From Megalopta genalis (Eukaryota; Arthropoda; Insecta; Hymenoptera; Halictidae): 64,000 nt of DNA. The DNA lies in contig NW_027476267.1 in the NCBI RefSeq assembly GCF_051020955.1, positions 248,001-312,000 on the forward strand, given 5' to 3'. Below the pieces are notes generated by a model. The model was not told the DNA's origin and did no database searches. It saw nothing but the letters and a program-made list of their open reading frames with translations. This document shows, in pieces, positions 1 through 14,100 of this stretch. Within the stretch, counting starts at the first letter, position 1; every line of letters starts with the position of its first letter. The position numbers and the translations under genes were made by a program.

Positions 1-2820
1 TTGTTTCTCTTGAATTTGAAGCGAACTCGTTCGATTCGTATGCAGTTGAAACTAAATCATGTTTATAACAAGTATTTGAAGCTAAACCATTTGTTTCGCA
101 TTGATTTGAAGCTAAGTCTACTACTTTGCATTGATTTGAAGTTAAATCATGTGTTTCCCTTGAATTTGAAGCTAAGTCGTTTGATTCGCATGCAGTTGAA
201 GCTAAATCATTTTGATCACAAGTATCTGAATCCAAACCATTTGTTTCGCATTGATTTGAAGCTAAGCCTCCTACTTCGCATTGATTTGAAGTTAAATCAT
301 GTGTTTCTCTTGAATTTGAAGCTAACTCGTTTGATTCGCATGCAGTTGAAATTAAATCATTTTGTTCACAAGTATCTGAACCCAAAACATTTGTTTCGCA
401 TTGTTTTGAAGCTAAGCATACTACTTCGCATTGATTTGAAGTTAAACCATGTGTTTCCCTTGGATTTGAAGCTAATTCGTTTGATTCGCACGCAGTTGAA
501 GCTAAATCATGTTTATCGCAAGTATTTGAAGGTAAATCATTTGTTTCGCATGAATTTGATGCTAAGACTTCTCCTTCGCATTGATTTGAAGTTAAATCAT
601 GTGTTTCTCTTGAATTTGAAGCTAACTCGTTTGATTCGCATGCAGTTGAAGCTAAATCATTTTGATCACAAGAATCTGAATCCAAACTATTTGTTTCGCA
701 TTGATTTGAACCTAAGCCTCCTACTTCGCATTGATTTGAAGTTAAATCATGTGTTTCCCTGGGATTTGAAGCTAACTCGCTCCATTCGCATGCAATTGAC
801 TCTAAATCGTGTTTATCAGAAGTATTTGAAGCTAAACCATTTCTTTCACATGGATTTGAAGCTAAGCCTTCTTCTTCGCATTGATTTGAAGCTAACTCAT
901 ATGCTTCGCATGGATGTGAAGCTAACTCGTTTGTTTCGCCTGCATTTGAAGCTATTTCATTTAAACCGCAGGTATTTGAAGGTAATTCATTTGTTTCGCA
1001 TTGATTTGAAGCTAAGCCTACTACTTCGCATTGATTTGAAGTTAATTCATGTGTTTCTCTTGAATTTGAAGCGAACTCGTTCGATTCGTATGCAGTTGAA
1101 ACTAAATCATGTTTATCACAAGTATTTGAAGCTAAACCATTTGTTACGCATTGATTTGAAGCTAAGTCTACTACTTTGCACTGATTTGAAGCTGAATCAT
1201 GTGTTTCGCATGGTCTTGAAGCTAACTCGTTTGTTTCGCCTGCATTTGAAGCTATTTCATTTAAACCGCAAGTATCTGAACCCAAAACATTTGTTTCGCA
1301 TTGTTTTGAAGCTAAGCCTACTACTTCGCATTGATTTGAAGTTAAACCATGTGTTTCCCTTGGATTTGAAGCTAATTCGTTTGATTCGCACGCAGTTGAA
1401 GCTAAATCATGTTTATCGCAAGTATTTGAAGGTAAATCATTTGTTTCGCATGAATTTGATGCTAAGACTTCTCCTTCGCATTGATTTGAAGTTAAATCAT
1501 GTGTTTCTCTTGAATTTGAAGCTAACTCGTTTGATTCGCATGCAGTTGAAGCTAAATCATTTTGATCACAAGAATCTGAATCCAAACTATTTGTTTCGCA
1601 TTGATTTGAACCTAAGCCTCCTACTTCGCATTGATTTGAAGTTAAATCATGTGTTTCCCTGGGATTTGAAGCTAACTCGTTCCATTCGCATGCAATTGAC
1701 TCTAAATCGTGTTTATCAGAAGTATTTGAAGCTAAACCATTTCTTTCACATGGATTTGAAGCTAAGCCTTCTTCTTCGCATTGATTTGAAGCTAACTCAT
1801 ATGCTTCGCATGGATGTGAAGCTAACTCGTTTGTTTCGCCTGCATTTGAAGCTATTTCATTTAAACCGCAGGTATTTGAAGGTAATTCATTTGTTTCGCA
1901 TTGATTTGAAGCTAAGCCTACTACTTCGCATTGATTTGAAGTTAATTCATGTGTTTCTCTTGAATTTGAAGCGAACTCGTTCGATTCGCATGCAATTGAC
2001 TCTAAATCGTGTTTATCAGAAGTATTTGAAGCTAAACCATTTCTTTCGCATTGATTTGAAGCTAAGCCTTCTTCTTCGCATTGATTTGAAGCTAACTCAT
2101 ATGCTTCGCATGGATGTGAAGCTAACTCGTTTGTTTCGCCTGCATTTGAAGCTATTTCATTTAAACCGCAGGTATTTGAAGGTAATTCATTTGTTTCGCA
2201 TTGATTTGAAGCTAAGCCTACTACTTCGCATTGATTTGAAGTTAATTCATGTGTTTCTCTTGAATTTGAAGCGAACTCGTTCGATTCGTATGCAGTTGAA
2301 ACTAAATCATGTTTATCACAAGTATTTGAAGCTAAACCATTTGTTTCGCATTGATTTGAAGCTAAGTCTACTACTTTGCATTGATTTGAAGCTGAATCAT
2401 GTGTTTCGCATGGTCTTGAAGCTAACTCGTTTGTTTCGCCTGCATTTGAAGCTATTTCATTTAAACCGCAAGTATCTGAACCCAAAACATTTGTTTCGCA
2501 TTGTTTTGAAGCTAAGCCTACTACTTCGCATTGATTTGAAGTTAAACCATGTGTTTCCCTGGGATTTGAAGCTAACTCGTTCCATTCGCATGCAGTTGAC
2601 TCTAAATCGTGTTTATCACAAGTATTTGAAGCTAAACCATTTGTTTCGCATGGATTTGAAGTTAAGCCTTCTACTTCATATTGATTTGATGCTAAATCAT
2701 GTGCTTCGCATGGATTTGAAGCTAACTCGTTTGTTTCGCCTGCATTTGAAGCTATTTCATTTAAACCGCAGGTATTTGAAGGAAATTCATTTGTTTCGCA
2801 TGGATTTGAAGCTAAGCCTT

Positions 2821-2911
2821 CTACTTCGCATTGATTTGAAGTTAATATCGCGTGTTTCTCTTGGATTTGAAGCTATCTCGTTTTAATCGCATGCAGTTGA
2901 AGCTAAACCAT
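2821..2911 (+). repeat. Marker site 1: 31-bp E monomer plus stop-bearing A'/B' monomers
   Basis: The E monomer at 2,821-2,851 is 31 bp because GTTAAATCAT is replaced by GTTAATATCGC, which shifts the repeat phase by +1. It is followed by an A' monomer ending GCTATCTCGT and a B' monomer starting TTTAATCGC. That TTTAATCGC puts a TAA in the decapeptide frame of the plus strand running in from the left and, read on the other strand (GATTAA), a TAA in the minus-strand frame. This is subtype 1 of the marker (TAATATCGC). Confidence 0.9.
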
Positions 2912-3271
2912 GTTTATCACATGTATCTGAATCCAAACCATTTGTTTCGCACAGATTTGAAGCTAAGCCTCCTACTTCGCATTGATTTGAAGTTAAATCA
3001 TGTGTTTCCCTGGGATTTGAAGCTAACTCGTTCCATTCGCATGCAGTTGACTGTAAATCGTGTTTATCACAAGTATTTGAAGCTAAACCATTTGTTTCGC
3101 ATGGATTTGAAGTTAAGCCTTCTACTTCATATTGATTTGATGCTAAATCATGTGCTTCGCATGGATTTGAAGCTAACTCGTTTGTTTCGCCTGCATTTGA
3201 AGCTATTTCATTTAAACCGCAGGTATTTGAAGGAAATCCATTTGTTTCGCATGGATTTGAAGCTAAGCCTT

Positions 3272-3362
3272 CTACTTCGCATTGATTTGAAGTTAATATC
3301 GCGTGTTTCTCTTGGATTTGAAGCTATCTCGTTTTAATCGCATGCAGTTGAAGCTAAACCAT
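3272..3362 (+). repeat. Marker site 2 (subtype 1)
   Basis: Same TAATATCGC junction and TTTAATCGC monomer. Its A' monomer starts at 3,303, 451 bp after site 1, which is three 150-bp units plus the one extra base. Confidence 0.88.
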
Positions 3363-6268
3363 GTTTATCACATGTATCTGAATCCAAACCATTTGTTTCG
3401 CACAGATTTGAAGCTAAGCCTCCTACTTCGCATTGATTTGAAGTTAAATCATGTGTTTCTCTTGAATTTGAAGCTAACTCGTTTGATTCGCATGCAGTTG
3501 AAGCTAAATCATTTTGTTCACAAGTATCTGAACCCAAAACATTTGTTTCGCATTGTTTTGAAGCTAAGCCTACTACTTCGCATTGATTTGAAGTTAAGCC
3601 ATGTGTTCCCTTGGATTTGAAGCTAAGTCGTTTGATTCGCACGCAGTTGAAGCTAAATCATGTTTATCGCAAGTATTTGAAGGTAAATCATTTGTTTCGC
3701 ATGAATTTGATGCTAAGACTTCTCCTTCGCATTGATTTGAAGTTAAATCATGTGTTTCTCTTGAATTTGAAGCTAACTCGTTTGATTCGCATGCAGTTGA
3801 AGCTAAATCATTTTGTTCACAAGTATCTGAACCCAAAACATTTGTTTCGCATTGTTTTGAAGCTAAGCATACTACTTCGCATTGATTTGAAGTTAAACCA
3901 TGTGTTTCCCTTGGATTTGAAGCTAATTCGTTTGATTCGCACGCAGTTGAAGCTAAATCATGTTTATCGCAAGTATTTGAAGGTAAATCATTTGTTTCGC
4001 ATGAATTTGATGCTAAGACTTCTCCTTCGCATTGATTTGAAGTTAAATCATGTGTTTCTCTTGAATTTGAAGCTAACTCGTTTGATTCGCATGCAGTTGA
4101 AGCTAAATCATTTTGATCACAAGAATCTGAATCCAAACTATTTGTTTCGCATTGATTTGAACCTAAGCCTCCTACTTCGCATTGATTTGAAGTTAAATCA
4201 TGTGTTTCCCTGGGATTTGAAGCTAACTCGCTCCATTCGCATGCAATTGACTCTAAATCGTGTTTATCAGAAGTATTTGAAGCTAAACCATTTCTTTCAC
4301 ATGGATTTGAAGCTAAGCCTTCTTCTTCGCATTGATTTGAAGCTAACTCATATGCTTCGCATGGATGTGAAGCTAACTCGTTTGTTTCGCCTGCATTTGA
4401 AGCTATTTCATTTAAACCGCAGGTATTTGAAGGTAATTCATTTGTTTCGCATTGATTTGAAGCTAAGCCTACTACTTCGCATTGATTTGAAGTTAATTCA
4501 TGTGTTTCTCTTGAATTTGAAGCGAACTCGTTCGATTCGTATGCAGTTGAAACTAAATCATGTTTATCACAAGTATTTGAAGCTAAACCATTTGTTACGC
4601 ATTGATTTGAAGCTAAGTCTACTACTTTGCACTGATTTGAAGCTGAATCATGTGTTTCGCATGGTCTTGAAGCTAACTCGTTTGTTTCGCCTGCATTTGA
4701 AGCTATTTCATTTAAACCGCAAGTATCTGAACCAAAACATTTGTTTCGCATTGTTTTGAAGCTAAGCCTACTACTTCGCATTGATTTGAAGTTAAACCAT
4801 GTGTTTCCCTTGGATTTGAAGCTAATTCGTTTGATTCGCACGCAGTTGAAGCTAAATCATGTTTATCGCAAGTATTTGAAGGTAAATCATTTGTTCGCAT
4901 GAATTTGATGCTAAGACTTCTCCTTCGCATTGATTTGAAGTTAAATCATGTGTTTCTCTTGAATTTGAAGCTAACTCGTTTGATTCGCATGCAGTTGAAG
5001 CTAAATCATTTTGATCACAAGAATCTGAATCCAAACTATTTGTTTCGCATTGATTTGAACCTAAGCCTCCTACTTCGCATTGATTTGAAGTTAAATCATG
5101 TGTTTCCCTGGGATTTGAAGCTAACTCGTTCCATTCGCATGCAATTGACTCTAAATCGTGTTTATCAGAAGTATTTGAAGCTAAACATTTCTTTCACATG
5201 GATTTGAAGCTAAGCCTTCTTCTTCGCATTGATTTGAAGCTAACTCATATGCTTCGCATGGATGTGAAGCTAACTCGTTTGTTTCGCCTGCATTTGAAGC
5301 TATTTCATTTAAACCGCAGGTATTTGAAGGTAATTCATTTGTTTCGCATTGATTTGAAGCTAAGCCTACTACTTCGCATTGATTTGAAGTTAATTCATGT
5401 GTTTCTCTTGAATTTGAAGCGAACTCGTTCGATTCGCATGCAATTGACTCTAAATCGTGTTTATCAGAAGTATTTGAAGCTAAACCATTTCTTTCGCATT
5501 GATTTGAAGCTAAGCCTTCTTCTTCGCATTGATTTGAAGCTAACTCATATGCTTCGCATGGATGTGAAGCTAACTCGTTTGTTTCGCCTGCATTTGAAGC
5601 TATTTCATTTAAACCGCAGGTATTTGAAGGTAATTCATTTGTTTCGCATTGATTTGAAGCTAAGCCTACTACTTCGCATTGATTTGAAGTTAATTCATGT
5701 GTTTCTCTTGAATTTGAAGCGAACTCGTTCGATTCGTATGCAGTTGAAACTAAATCATGTTTATCACAAGTATTTGAAGCTAAACCATTTGTTTCGCATT
5801 GATTTGAAGCTAAGTCTACTACTTTGCATTGATTTGAAGCTGAATCATGTGTTTCGCATGGTCTTGAAGCTAACTCGTTTGTTTCGCCTGCATTTGAAGC
5901 TATTTCATTTAAACCGCAAGTATCTGAACCCAAAACATTTGTTTCGCATTGTTTTGAAGCTAAGCCTACTACTTCGCATTGATTTGAAGTTAAACCATGT
6001 GTTTCCCTGGGATTTGAAGCTAACTCGTTCCATTCGCATGCAGTTGACTCTAAATCGTGTTTATCACAAGTATTTGAAGCTAAACCATTTGTTTCGCATG
6101 GATTTGAAGTTAAGCCTTCTACTTCATATTGATTTGATGCTAAATCATGTGCTTCGCATGGATTTGAAGCTAACTCGTTTGTTTCGCCTGCATTTGAAGC
6201 TATTTCATTTAAACCGCAGGTATTTGCAGGAAATTCATTTGTTTCGCAAGGATTTGAAGCTAAGCCTT

Positions 6269-6359
6269 CTACTTCGCATTGATTTGAAGTTAATATCGCG
6301 TGTTTCTCTTGGATTTGAAGCTATCTCGTTTTAATCGCATGCAGTTGAAGCTAAACCAT
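6269..6359 (+). repeat. Marker site 3 (subtype 1)
   Basis: A' starts at 6,300. The distance from site 2 is 2,997 bp, which equals 20 x 150 + 1 minus exactly four single-base deletions visible in between (near 3,606, 4,732, 4,894 and 5,186). Confidence 0.88.
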
Positions 6360-9300
6360 GTTTATCACATGTATCTGAATCCAAACCATTTGTTTCGCAC
6401 AGATTTGAAGCTAAGCCTCCTACTTCGCATTGATTTGAAGTTAAATCATGTGTTTCCCTGGGATTTGAAGCTAACTCGTTCCATTCGCATGCAATTGACT
6501 CTAAATCGTGTTTATCAGAAGTATTTGAAGTTAAACATTTGTTTCACATGGATTTGAAGCTAAGCCTTCTACTTCGCATTGATTTGAAGCTAACTCATGT
6601 GCTTCGCATGGATTTGAAGCTAACTCGTTTGTTTCGCCTGCATTTGAAGCTATTTCATTTAAACCGCAGATATTTGAAGGTAATTCATTTGTTTCGCACT
6701 GATTTGAAGCTAAGCCTACTACTTCGCATTGATTTGAAGTTAATTCATGTGTTTCTCTGAATTTGAAGCGAACTCGTTCGATTCGTATGCAGTTGAAACT
6801 AAATCATGTTTATCACAAGTATTTGAAGCTAAACCATTTGTTTCGCACTGATTTGAAGCTAAGTCTACTACTTTGCATTGATTTGAAGTTAAATCATGTG
6901 TTTCCCTTGAATTTGAAGCTAAGTCGTTTGATTCGCATGCAGTTGAAGCTAAATCATTTTGATCACAAGTATCTGAATCCAAACCATTTGTTTCGCATTG
7001 ATTTGAAGCTAAGCCTCCTACTTCGCATTGATTTGAAGTTAAATCATGTGTTTCCCTGGGATTTGAAGCTAACTCGTTCCATTCGCATGCAATTGACTCT
7101 AAATCGTGTTTATCAGAAGTATTTGAAGTTAAACCATTTGTTTCACATGGATTTGAAGCTAAGCCTTCTACTTCGCATTGATTTGAAGCTAACTCATGTG
7201 CTTCGCATGGATTTGAAGCTAACTCGTTTGTTTCGCCTGCATTTGAAGCTATTTCATTTAAACCGCAGATATTTGAAGGTAATTCATTTGTTTCGCACTG
7301 ATTTGAAGCTAAGCCTACTACTTCGCATTGATTTGAAGTTAAATCATGTGTTTCTCTTGAATTTGAAGCTAACTCGTTTGATTCGCATGCAGTTGAAGCT
7401 AAATCATTTTGTTCACAAGTATCTGAACCCAAAACATTTGTTTCGCATTGTTTTGAAGCTAAGCCTACTACTTCGCATTGATTTGAAGTTAAACCATGTG
7501 TTTCCCTTGGATTTGAAGCTAATTCGTTTGATTCGCACGCAGTTGAAGCTAAATCATGTTTATCGCAAGTATTTGAAGGTAAATCATTTGTTTCGCATGA
7601 ATTTGATGCTAAGACTTCTCCTTCGCATTGATTTGAAGTTAAATCATGTGTTTCTCTTGAATTTGAAGCTAACTCGTTTGATTCGCATGCAGTTGAAGCT
7701 AAATCATTTTGATCACAAGAATCTGAATCCAAACTATTTGTTTCGCATTGATTTGAACCTAAGCCTCCTACTTCGCAGTGATTTGAAGTTAAATCATGTG
7801 TTTCCTGGGATTTGAAGCTAACTCGCTCCATTCGCATGCAATTGACTCTAAATCGTGTTTATCAGAAGTATTTGAAGCTAAACCATTTCTTTCACATGGA
7901 TTTGAAGCTAAGCCTTCTCCTTCGCATTGATTTGAAGCTAACTCATATGCTTCGCATGGATGTGAAGCTAACTCGTTTGTTTCGCCTGCATTTGAAGCTA
8001 TTTCATTTAAACCGCAGGTATTTGAAGGTAATTCATTTGTTTCGCATTGATTTGAAGCTAAGCCTACTACTTCGCATTGATTTGAAGTTAATTCATGTGT
8101 TTCTCTTGAATTTGAAGCGAACTCGTTCGATTCGTATGCAGTTGAAACTAAATCATGTTTATCACAAGTATTTGAAGCTAAACCATTTGTTACGCATTGA
8201 TTTGAAGCTAAGTCTACTACTTTGCACTGATTTGAAGCTGAATCATGTGTTTCGCATGGTCTTGAAGCTAACTCGTTTGTTTCGCCTGCATTTGAAGCTA
8301 TTTCATTTAAACCGCAAGTATCTGAACCCAAAACATTTGTTTCGCATTGTTTTGAAGCTAAGCCTACTACTTCGCATTGATTTGAAGTTAAACCATGTGT
8401 TTCCCTTGGATTTGAAGCTAATTCGTTTGATTCGCACGCAGTTGAAGCTAAATCATGTTTATCGCAAGTATTTGAAGGTAAATCATTTGTTTCGCATGAA
8501 TTTGATGCTAAGACTTCTCCTTCGCATTGATTTGAAGTTAAATCATGTGTTTCTCTTGAATTTGAAGCTAACTCGTTTGATTCGCATGCAGTTGAAGCTA
8601 AATCATTTTGATCACAAGAATCTGAATCCAAACTATTTGTTTCGCATTGATTTGAACCTAAGCCTCCTACTTCGCATTGATTTGAAGTTAAATCATGTGT
8701 TTCCCTGGGATTTGAAGCTAACTCGTTCCATTCGCATGCAATAGACTCTAAATCGTGTTTATCAGAAGTATTTGAAGCTAAACCATTTCTTTCACATGGA
8801 TTTGAAGCTAAGCCTTCTTCTTCGCATTGATTTGAAGCTAACTCATATGCTTCGCATGGATGTGAAGCTAACTCGTTTGTTTCGCCTGCATTTGAAGCTA
8901 TTTCATTTAAACCGCAGGTATTTGAAGGTAATTCATTTGTTTCGCATTGATTTGAAGCTAAGCCTACTACTTCGCATTGATTTGAAGTTAATTCATGTGT
9001 TTCTCTTGAATTTGAAGCGAACTCGTTCGATTCGCATGCAATTGACTCTAAATCGTGTTTATCAGAAGTATTTGAAGCTAAACCATTTCTTTCGCATTGA
9101 TTTGAAGCTAAGCCTTCTTCTTCGCATTGATTTGAAGCTAACTCATATGCTTCGCATGGATGTGAAGCTAACTCGTTTGTTTCGCCTGCATTTGAAGCTA
9201 TTTCATTTAAACCGCAGGTATTTGAAGGTAATTCATTTGTTTCGCATTGATTTGAAGCTAAGCCTACTACTTCGCATTGATTTGAAGTTAATTCATGTGT

Positions 9301-11066
9301 TTCTCTTGAATTTGAAGCGAACTCGTTCGATTCGTATGCAGTTGAAACTAAATCATGTTTATCACAAGTATTTGAAGCTAAACCATTTGTTTCGCATTGA
9401 TTTGAAGCTAAGTCTACTACTTTGCATTGATTTGAAGCTGAATCATGTGTTTCGCATGGTCTTGAAGCTAACTCGTTTGTTTCGCCTGCATTTGAAGCTA
9501 TTTCATTTAAACCGCAAGTATCTGAACCCAAAACATTTGTTTCGCATTGTTTTGAAGCTAAGCCTACTACTTCGCATTGATTTGAAGTTAAACCATGTGT
9601 TTCCCTGGGATTTGAAGCTAATTCGTTTGATTCGCACGCAGTTGAAGCTAAATCATGTTTATCGCAAGTATTTGAAGGTAAATCATTTGTTTCGCATGAA
9701 TTTGATGCTAAGACTTCTCCTTCGCATTGATTTGAAGTTAAATCATGTGTTTCTCTTGAATTTGAAGCTAACTCGTTTGATTCGCATGCAGTTGAAGCTA
9801 AATCATTTTGATCACAAGAATCTGAATCCAAACTATTTGTTTCGCATTGATTTGAACCTAAGCCTCCTACTTCGCATTGATTTGAAGTTAAATCATGTGT
9901 TTCCCTGGGATTTGAAGCTAACTCGTTCCATTCGCATGCAATTGACTCTAAATCGTGTTTATCAGAAGTATTTGAAGCTAAACCATTTCTTTCACATGGA
10001 TTTGAAGCTAAGCCTTCTTCTTCGCATTGATTTGAAGCTAACTCATATGCTTCGCATGGATGTGAAGCTAACTCGTTTGTTTCGCCTGCATTTGAAGCTA
10101 TTTCATTTAATCCGCAGGTATTTGAAGGTAATTCATTTGTTTCGCATTGATTTGAAGCTAAGCCTACTACTTCGCATTGATTTGAAGTTAATTCATGTGT
10201 TTCTCTTGAATTTGAAGCGAACTCGTTCGATTCGCATGCAATTGACTCTAAATCGTGTTTATCAGAAGTATTTGAAGCTAAACCATTTCTTTCGCATTGA
10301 TTTGAAGCTAAGCCTTCTTCTTCGCATTGATTTGAAGCTAACTCATATGCTTCGCATGGATGTGAAGCTAACTCGTTTGTTTCGCCTGCATTTGAAGCTA
10401 TTTCATTTAAACCGCAGGTATTTGATGGTAATTCATTTGTTTCGCATTGATTTGAAGCTAAGCCTACTACTTCGCATTGATTTGAAGTTAATTCATGTGT
10501 TTCTCTTGAATTTGAAGCGAACTCGTTCGATTCGTATGCAGTTGAAACTAAATCATGTTTATCACAAGTATTTGAAGCTAAACCATTTGTTTCGCATTGA
10601 TTTGAAGCTAAGTCTACTACTTTGCATTGATTTGAAGCTGAATCATGTGTTTCGCATGGTCTTGAAGCTAACTCGTTTGTTTCGCCTGCATTTGAAGCTA
10701 TTTCATTTAAACCGCAAGTATCTGAACCCAAAACATTTGTTTCGCATTGTTTTGAAGCTAAGCCTACTACTTCGCATTGATTTGAAGTTAAACCATGTGT
10801 TTCCCTGGGATTTGAAGCTAACTCGTTCCATTCGCATGCAGTTGAATCTAAATCGTGTTTATCACAAGTATTTGAAGCTAAACCATTTGTTTCGCATGGA
10901 TTTGAAGTTAAGACTTCTACTTCATATTGATTTGATGCTAAATCATGTGCTTCGCATGGATTTGAAGCTAACTCGTTTGTTTCGCCTGCATTTGAAGCTA
11001 TTTCATTTAAACTGCAGGTATTTGAAGGAAATTCATTTGTTTCGCATGGATTTGAAGCTAAGCCTT

Positions 11067-11157
11067 CTACTTCGCATTGATTTGAAGTTAATATCGCGTG
11101 TTTCTCTTGGATTTGAAGCTATCTCGTTTTAATCGCATGCAGTTGAAGCTAAACCAT
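11067..11157 (+). repeat. Marker site 4 (subtype 1)
   Basis: A' starts at 11,098. The distance from site 3 is 4,798 bp, which equals 32 x 150 + 1 minus three single-base deletions (6,536, 6,758, 7,804). This is the last copy with the TAATATCGC form of the junction. Confidence 0.88.
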
Positions 11158-14100
11158 GTTTATCACATGTATCTGAATCCAAACCATTTGTTTCGCACAG
11201 ATTTGAAGCTAAGACTCCTACTTCGCATTGATTTGAAGTTAAATCATGTGTTTCCCTGGGATTTGAAGCTAACTCGTTCCATTCGCATGCAATTGACTCT
11301 AAATCGTGTTTATCAGAAGTATTTGAAGTTAAACCATTTGTTTCACATGGATTTGAAGCTAAGCCTTCTACTTCGCATTGATTTGAAGCTAACTCATGTG
11401 CTTCGCATGGATTTGAAGCTAACTCGTTTGTTTCGCCTGCATTTGAAGCTATTTCATTTAAACCGCAGATATTTGAAGGTAATTCATTTGTTTCGCACTG
11501 ATTTGAAGCTAAGCCTACTACTTCGCATTGATTTGAAGTTAATTCATGTGTTTCTCTTGAATTTGAAGCGAACTCGTTCGATTCGTATGCAGTTGAAACT
11601 AAATCATGTTTATCACAAGTATTTGAAGCTAAACCATTTGTTTCGCACTGATTTGAAGCTAAGTCTACTACTTTGCATTGATTTGAAGTTAAATCATGTG
11701 TTTCCCTTGAATTTGAAGCTAAGTCGTTTGATTCGCATGCAGTTGAAGCTAAATCATTTTGATCACAAGTATCTGAATCCAAACCATTTGTTTCGCATTG
11801 ATTTGAAGCTAAGCCTCCTACTTCGCATTGATTTGAAGTTAAATCATGTGTTTCTCTTGAATTTGAAGCTAACTCGTTTGATTCGCATGCAGTTGAAGCT
11901 AAATCATTTTGTTCACAAGTATCTGAACCCAAAACATTTGTTTCGCATTGTTTTGAAGCTAAGCCTACTACTTCGCATTGATTTGAAGTTAAGCCATGTG
12001 TTTCCCTTGGATTTGAAGCTAACTCGTTTGTTTCGCCTGCATTTGAAGCTATTTCATTTAAACCGCAAGTATCTGAACCCAAAACATTTGTTTCGCATTG
12101 TTTTGAAGCTAAGCCTACTACTTCGCATTGATTTGAAGTTAAACCATGTGTTTCCCTTGGATTTGAAGCTAATTCGTTTGATTCGCACGCAGTTGAAGCT
12201 AAATCATGTTTATCGCAAGTATTTGAAGGTAAATCATTTGTTTCGCATGAATTTGATGCTAAGACTTCTCCTTCGCATTGATTTGAAGTTAAATCATGTG
12301 TTTCTCTTGAATTTGAAGCTAACTCGTTTGATTCGCATGCAGTTGAAGCTAAATCATTTTGATCACAAGAATCTGAATCCAAACTATTTGTTTCGCATTG
12401 ATTTGAACCTAAGCCTCCTACTTCGCATTGATTTGAAGTTAAATCATGTGTTTCCCTGGGATTTGAAGCTAACTCGTTCCATTCGCATGCAATTGACTCT
12501 AAATCGTGTTTATCAGAAGTATTTGAAGCTAAACCATTTCTTTCACATGGATTTGAAGCTAAGCCTTCTTCTTCGCATTGATTTGAAGCTAACTCATATG
12601 CTTCGCATGGATGTGAAGCTAACTCGTTTGTTTCGCCTGCATTTGAAGCTATTTCATTTAAACCGCAGGTATTTGAAGGTAATTCATTTGTTTCGCATTG
12701 ATTTGAAGCTAAGCCTACTACTTCGCATTGATTTGAAGTTAATTCATGTGTTTCTCTTGAATTTGAAGCGAACTCGTTCGATTCGCATGCAATTGACTCT
12801 AAATCGTGTTTATCAGAAGTATTTGAAGCTAAACCATTTCTTTCGCATTGATTTGAAGCTAAGCCTTCTTCTTCGCATTGATTTGAAGCTAACTCATATG
12901 CTTCGCATGGATGTGAAGCTAACTCGTTTGTTTCGCCTGCATTTGAAGCTATTTCATTTAAACCGCAGGTATTTGAAGGTAATTCATTTGTTTCGCATTG
13001 ATTTGAAGCTAAGCCTACTACTTCGCATTGATTTGAAGTTAATTCATGTGTTTCTCTTGAATTTGAAGCGAACTCGTTCGATTCGTATGCAGTTGAAACT
13101 AAATCATGTTTATCACAAGTTTTTGAAGCTAAACCATTTGTTTCGCATTGATTTGAAGCTAAGTCTACTACTTTGCATTGATTTGAAGCTGAATCATGTG
13201 TTTCGCATGGTCTTGAAGCTAACTCGTTTGTTTCGCCTGCATTTGAAGCTATTTCATTTAAACCGCAAGTATCTGAACCCAAAACATTTGTTTCGCATTG
13301 TTTTGAAGCTAAGCCTACTACTTCGCATTGATTTGAAGTTAAACCATGTGTTTCCCTTGGATTTGAAGCTAAGTCGTTTGATTCGCACGCAGTTGAAGCT
13401 AAATCATGTTTATCGCAAGTATTTGAAGGTAAATCATTTGTTTCGCATGAATTTGATGCTAAGACTTCTCCTTCGCATTGATTTGAAGTTAAATCATGTG
13501 TTTCTCTTGAATTTGAAGCTAACTCGTTTGATTCGCATGCAGTTGAAGCTAAATCATTTTGATCACAAGAATCTGAATCCAAACTATTTGTTTCGCATTG
13601 ATTTGAACCTAAGCCTCCTACTTCGCATTGATTTGAAGTTAAATCATGTGTTTCCCTGGGATTTGAAGCTAACTCGTTCCATTCGCATGCAATTGACTCT
13701 AAATCGTGTTTATCAGAAGTATTTGAAGCTAAACCATTTCTTTCACATGGATTTGAAGCTAAGCCTTCTTCTTCGCATTGATTTGAAGCTAACTCATATG
13801 CTTCGCATGGATGTGAAGCTAACTCGTTTGTTTCGCCTGCATTTGAAGCTATTTCATTTAAACCGCAGGTATTTGAAGGTAATTCATTTGTTTCGCATTG
13901 ATTTGAAGCTAAGCCTACTACTTCGCATTGATTTGAAGTTAATTCATGTGTTTCTCTTGAATTTGAAGCTAAGTCGTTTGATTCGCATGCAGTTGAAGCT
14001 AAATCATTTTGTTCACAAGTATCTGAACCCAAAACATTTGTTTCGCATTGTTTTGAAGCTAAGCCTACTACTTCGCATTGATTTGAAGTTAAACCATGTG

